From Caldora sp. SIO3E6 (GTDB lineage Bacteria; Cyanobacteriota; Cyanobacteriia; Cyanobacteriales; Coleofasciculaceae): DNA of 7,600 nt. The notes below the pieces were generated by a model. That model worked only from the letters and a program-made list of their open reading frames with translations, was not told where the DNA came from and searched no databases. The stretch is taken from contig JAAHHL010000302.1 of NCBI GenBank assembly GCA_010672185.1, forward strand, positions 1 through 7,600. The letters run 5' to 3'. Of this stretch, positions 5,089 through 7,600 are shown one piece after another. Position 1 is the stretch's first letter, and every line of letters begins with the position of its first letter. A program made the position numbers and the translations under genes.

Positions 5089-5778
5089 TTAAGGCTGATA
5101 ACTTTTCTCCACTCTCCCTGCTCCTTTCAGAATTTGGTAGTACCACTGTGTTACCTTATCCCCCCCATCGGCAAGTCTATCTATAGCAATACCATTACGA
5201 CCATTTTCGACACCAGAACTATGGATATAATACCCATCTCCCAGATAGAGACCCACATGATGTACTTTTTGCTTAGAGGCGAAGAAAATTAAATCACCAG
5301 GTAAAGCCGACTCCATCTCAACTGTTGTCGTAAAATTGTCTTGCATATAGGAATTCCTGGGTAACCAAATTCCTGAAGCAACAAAAGCTGCTTGCATCAA
5401 GCCGGAGCAATCATAGTTAGGAGCAACCGTACCCCCCCAAACATAGTGGTTAGGCTGTTCCATTGCCGCTTTAGTAAAGGCAATCACCGCTGGAATTCGT
5501 TCTTGGATTTGAGCAGTGGAGATGGTAACCGGCTGATACTTAGTTGTCGCAGGTTCGAGTTTTGCCAAATCTTCTACCGACAACCAACCAAGATAATCAT
5601 CCTCACATAGTCGCACCTCTAAAAAGTCATTTACTGGGGTTTTCGCTAAAAACTGCAAATTACGTCCGACTGCCGCTTGAGTCCCCAACTCTTTGTGACT
5701 AGGGGTATCATAAATATTCAGATTAGCTTGGCAGCAGTACTCAGATCTGGTTGCTTGTAGTTGATCTAGAGAAATCAT
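5089..5778 (-). CDS. NlpC/P60 family murein peptidase with N-terminal SH3b domain
   Basis: A 229-residue cysteine peptidase predicted to cleave the gamma-D-glutamyl to diamino-acid bond of peptidoglycan stem peptides. Residues about 1-75 form a bacterial SH3-like region (for example LNIYDTPS, FLEVRLCEDDYLGWL), and about 95-220 the NlpC/P60 core. Catalytic Cys124 is in YDCSGLMQAAF, His174 in HHVGLYLGDG, and the third polar residue His186 in YYIHSSG. The VWGG at 113-116 and LPGDLIFF at 159-166 are also family hallmarks. The architecture matches the structurally known cyanobacterial recycling-type enzyme of Anabaena and Nostoc. No signal peptide is visible, which suits a cytoplasmic role in cell-wall peptide recycling. 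The ATG at 5778 lacks a clear Shine-Dalgarno sequence. It is divergent from the serine hydrolase gene to the right. Confidence 0.92.
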   Translation of the reverse strand: MISLDQLQATRSEYCCQANLNIYDTPSHKELGTQAAVGRNLQFLAKTPVNDFLEVRLCEDDYLGWLSVEDLAKLEPATTKYQPVTISTAQIQERIPAVIAFTKAAMEQPNHYVWGGTVAPNYDCSGLMQAAFVASGIWLPRNSYMQDNFTTTVEMESALPGDLIFFASKQKVHHVGLYLGDGYYIHSSGVENGRNGIAIDRLADGGDKVTQWYYQILKGAGRVEKSYQP

Positions 5779-6151
5779 TAGATCTATTTTTTTACCAATA
5801 AATGGAATAAAGCTTCAGTTTGTTAGAGACTTTTGGCGAATCAGTATGGTATTTGACTCCTCCCCAAACCTCTCCCTACCTCTCCCTAACCCTCTCCTAA
5901 AAGGAGAGGGAAGAGGAGTAAATTTGTTGCTGAGAGGGGCTTTCCGGCTCCCCCTTCCCTTGAAGGGAAGGGGGTTGGGGGGTTAGGTTCAAAATTGATG
6001 GACAAAGCGCGAAAAGTATTACCAATTCAGCAATTGAGCCAGGTAGGATGGTTTCACCTTTTCTTAATTCGCCAACAACATCTTTTTATACCAAATCCAG
6101 TTATTATAGGGTACTTACCAGAACTACACATTAGATATTCTGGAGGTTCTG
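5779..6151. other. Divergent intergenic region with two strong palindromes
   Basis: This 373-nt gap between divergent genes must hold both promoters. It contains a CT-rich block and two hairpins: CCCTCTCCT/AGGAGAGGG (5890-5910, 9-bp stem, AAA loop) and a longer one at 5950-5974 (11-bp stem, TGA loop) followed by GGTTGGGGGGTTAGG. Such pyrimidine/purine palindromes are commonly dispersed in cyanobacterial genomes and are probably a repeat family rather than terminators, since neither is followed by a T run on either strand. ATACCAAATCC at 6088-6098 matches the end of the MITE-like element at 180-303. A small plus frame beginning near 5995 is not protein-like. Confidence 0.6.
6142..6146 (+). promoter_or_regulatory. 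Strong ribosome-binding site of the serine hydrolase
   Basis: GGAGG lies 5 nt before the ATG at 6152. It fixes the start, which is immediately followed by a signal-peptide-like hydrophobic stretch. Confidence 0.7.
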
Positions 6152-7327
6152 ATGAAATTCCTGATGGGAGTGCTGCTTGCTTTCCTGCTGTTCTTACCAA
6201 TGCAGCGAGTAGAAGCAATGCCGTTATCTCCCCAACTAGCTCTAGAACAACTGTTTACCAAGCCGCAACTCCAAAAGGAGTGGTTTGCTCCCTCATTTCT
6301 CAATCAAATCTCCCTGACTCAAGTAGAGCAAATTATTGAGAATATAGAAAATACTTTAGGTAGTTACCAAGAAGTACAGGTAGATGGCTCCGATTATCTG
6401 ATAATTTTTGAGCAGGGTAGTGTACCGACTAAGTTAGTTCTGGATGGCAATAATCAAATTTCTGGACTCTTATTTCAACCACCAATCTCCCAGGGAATGA
6501 GTTTGCCAATTGCCAAGAAAATGTTGAGAGATCTACCCGGTAAGGTAAGTTTTCTGGTGATTGAAGGTAACTCAAAACTAGCTGATCTACGAGCTAATCA
6601 GCCCCTAGCTGTTGGTTCAGCTTTTAAGTTAGCGGTGTTAAAGGCTCTGAAACGGCAAATTGATGCTGGTATCCTTTCCTGGGATGATGTGGTGAAACTG
6701 GAGGAAGAGCAGAAGAGTTTGCCTAGTGGTATGTTACAAACTTGGCCTGATGATTCACAACTAACGGTGCAAACTTTAGCCACATTGATGATCTCAGTAA
6801 GTGACAATACCGCTACCGATCTTTTGATTAATTTAGTCGGTAGAGACTTAATTGAATCCTTTGCTCCTCGCAATCGTCCCTTTCTCACCACTCGTGAAGC
6901 TTTTGTACTCAAAAATCCTCAAAATCAAAGCTTACTTGAGAGTTATCGGCAGGGTGATGAAGTCAGTCGTAGGGAAGTAATTAATCAATTGCCGTCTTAT
7001 CCCCTACCTAATGTAGATATTTTCAATGCCGATGCCGTTGCTGTGGATGTGGAATGGTTTTTTACCACTAAGGAATTGTGCGAGTTGATGGCAACGGTAG
7101 CGGATTTGCCCTTGATGAGTATTAATCCCGGCATTGCTAGACCGAATGATTGGTCTCGTATTGCCTTCAAAGGCGGTTCTGAACCAGGAGTGTTGAATTT
7201 AACCACTTTCCTAGAAGCCAAAGATGGCAAAACCTATTGTGTTGCTGCTACTTGGAATAACACAGTAGCCTTAGATGAGACTCGGTTTACTGCTATATAT
7301 ATGGGAGCGATCGCAGGATTGAAATAA
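6152..7327 (+). CDS. Secreted class A beta-lactamase-like serine hydrolase
   Basis: A 391-residue exported protein. Residues 1-22 form a signal peptide (MKFLMGVLLAFLLFLP then a VEA-M cleavage-like site). Residues about 28-112 make an extra N-terminal domain resembling the NTF2-like domain found before some class A-type serine hydrolases (inference). The catalytic part begins near 115 and carries the three penicillin-recognising motifs: SAFK (Ser156, Lys159), SDN (217-219) and KGG (340-342, in place of KTG). The 61-residue spacing from Ser156 to Ser217 matches class A enzymes. I do not see a clear omega-loop ExxLN with the deacylating Glu, so true beta-lactamase activity is doubtful; a carboxypeptidase or esterase role in the periplasm is equally possible. 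A HIP1 octamer lies at the 3' end (7307-7314). Confidence 0.88.
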   Translation: MKFLMGVLLAFLLFLPMQRVEAMPLSPQLALEQLFTKPQLQKEWFAPSFLNQISLTQVEQIIENIENTLGSYQEVQVDGSDYLIIFEQGSVPTKLVLDGNNQISGLLFQPPISQGMSLPIAKKMLRDLPGKVSFLVIEGNSKLADLRANQPLAVGSAFKLAVLKALKRQIDAGILSWDDVVKLEEEQKSLPSGMLQTWPDDSQLTVQTLATLMISVSDNTATDLLINLVGRDLIESFAPRNRPFLTTREAFVLKNPQNQSLLESYRQGDEVSRREVINQLPSYPLPNVDIFNADAVAVDVEWFFTTKELCELMATVADLPLMSINPGIARPNDWSRIAFKGGSEPGVLNLTTFLEAKDGKTYCVAATWNNTVALDETRFTAIYMGAIAGLK

Positions 7328-7362
7328 GTGCTAAGACTGACGCGGAGATGCGGAGACAGGGA

Positions 7363-7445
7363 GACGCGGGGACGCGGGGACGCGGGGACGCGGAGAGAGG
7401 AATTTTCATGTATGGTGGTGAAAAAATTTTTTCATGGAGACTGCC
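7363..7445 (-). repeat. Right copy of the 83-nt inverted repeat
   Basis: On the plus strand this copy begins with three GACGCGGG octamers and a GACGCGGA (7363-7394). It continues through ATTTTCATGTATGGTGGTGA and a perfect 16-nt palindrome TGAAAAAATTTTTTCA, ending GGAGACTGCC. Its reverse complement matches 1529-1611 at 75 of 83 positions. It starts 35 nt after the serine hydrolase stop codon. Further, less regular octamers precede it (about 7339-7362). Confidence 0.75.
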
Positions 7446-7453
7446 TCAGAGTT

Positions 7454-7469
7454 CCCCTCCTCGGAGGGG
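7454..7469. other. Short GC-rich hairpin
   Basis: CCCCTCC and GGAGGGG pair around a 2-nt spacer. It is similar in style to the palindromes at 5890-5910 and 5950-5974. There is no following T run, so it is not a clear intrinsic terminator, although it lies downstream of the serine hydrolase gene. Confidence 0.45.
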
Positions 7470-7480
7470 TTAGGGGTGGG

Positions 7481-7564
7481 TTCTGCCTCCTGCCTCCTGC
7501 CTTCTGCCTTCTGCCCTCTGCCTTCTGCCTTCTGCCTTCTGCCTTCTGCCTCCTGCCTTCTGCC
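7481..7564. repeat. Heptanucleotide tandem repeat, 12 units of TTCTGCC type
   Basis: Twelve contiguous 7-mers occur: seven are TTCTGCC and the rest differ by one base or so (TCCTGCC, CTCTGCC). This is a typical short tandem repeated repetitive sequence of filamentous cyanobacteria. The plus-strand open frame running through it (repeating LLPSAFC) is an artefact of the repeat. Nothing recognisable follows to the window end. Confidence 0.85.
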
Positions 7565-7600
7565 TCCTTGCACTAATCGTTAAACTTAAAAGATAGTTCT

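Noticed and set aside
5950..5974. Intrinsic terminator
   Set aside because: The hairpin is strong but has no T run on either side, and it lies between divergent genes where no terminator is needed; a dispersed palindrome is more likely.
5995..6339. Plus-strand 114-codon frame upstream of and overlapping the serine hydrolase
   Set aside because: It overlaps the signal peptide and N-terminal domain of the well-supported gene in another frame and lacks protein-like features or a ribosome-binding site.
7328..7576. Plus-strand 82-codon open frame after the serine hydrolase
   Set aside because: It consists of GC-rich octamers and heptamer repeats, giving a repetitive LLPSAFC product; it is a product of simple sequence.

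Overview
The window looks like cyanobacterial chromosome, probably from a filamentous, repeat-rich lineage. Supporting signs are three HIP1 octamers (GCGATCGC at 706-713, 1162-1169 and 7307-7314), heptanucleotide short tandem repeats, dispersed GC-rich octamer arrays, an XisI-family gene, and a group II intron of the chloroplast-like type. No species can be named from the sequence alone.

Layout, left to right. At the edge is a possible fragment of a minus-strand gene, then a MITE-like element (180-303). Next are two minus-strand genes: a membrane-anchored alpha/beta hydrolase (318-1436) and a lone xisI (1649-1984). An interrupted CRISPR locus follows (2037-4803), with a leader-like region to its right (about 4804-5016). 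Then come a minus-strand NlpC/P60 murein peptidase (5089-5778), a hairpin-rich intergenic region, and a plus-strand secreted serine hydrolase of the beta-lactamase fold (6152-7327). The right end is dense in simple repeats.

The centrepiece is the CRISPR locus. It has five identical 36-nt repeats and four spacers of 37, 41, 41 and 36 nt. The second repeat from the left is split by a complete 2432-nt group II intron (2114-4545). The intron lies in the direction in which the array is predicted to be transcribed (minus). Its 5' end (GTGCG) and 3' end (CCCTAT) sit so that excision rejoins 32 nt and 4 nt into a perfect repeat. The intron encodes an apparently intact reverse transcriptase-maturase-HNH protein, and the ribozyme shows domains V and VI and a candidate EBS1 matching the CRISPR repeat. 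A self-splicing element therefore appears to sit inside a crRNA repeat, within the predicted 5' handle of a crRNA. No cas gene is present in the window.

A second structural feature is a pair of 83-nt inverted repeats, 75/83 identical, at 1529-1611 and 7363-7445. They bracket xisI, the CRISPR-intron locus and both cell-wall-type hydrolases. They may delimit a unit, or may simply be two copies of a dispersed element.
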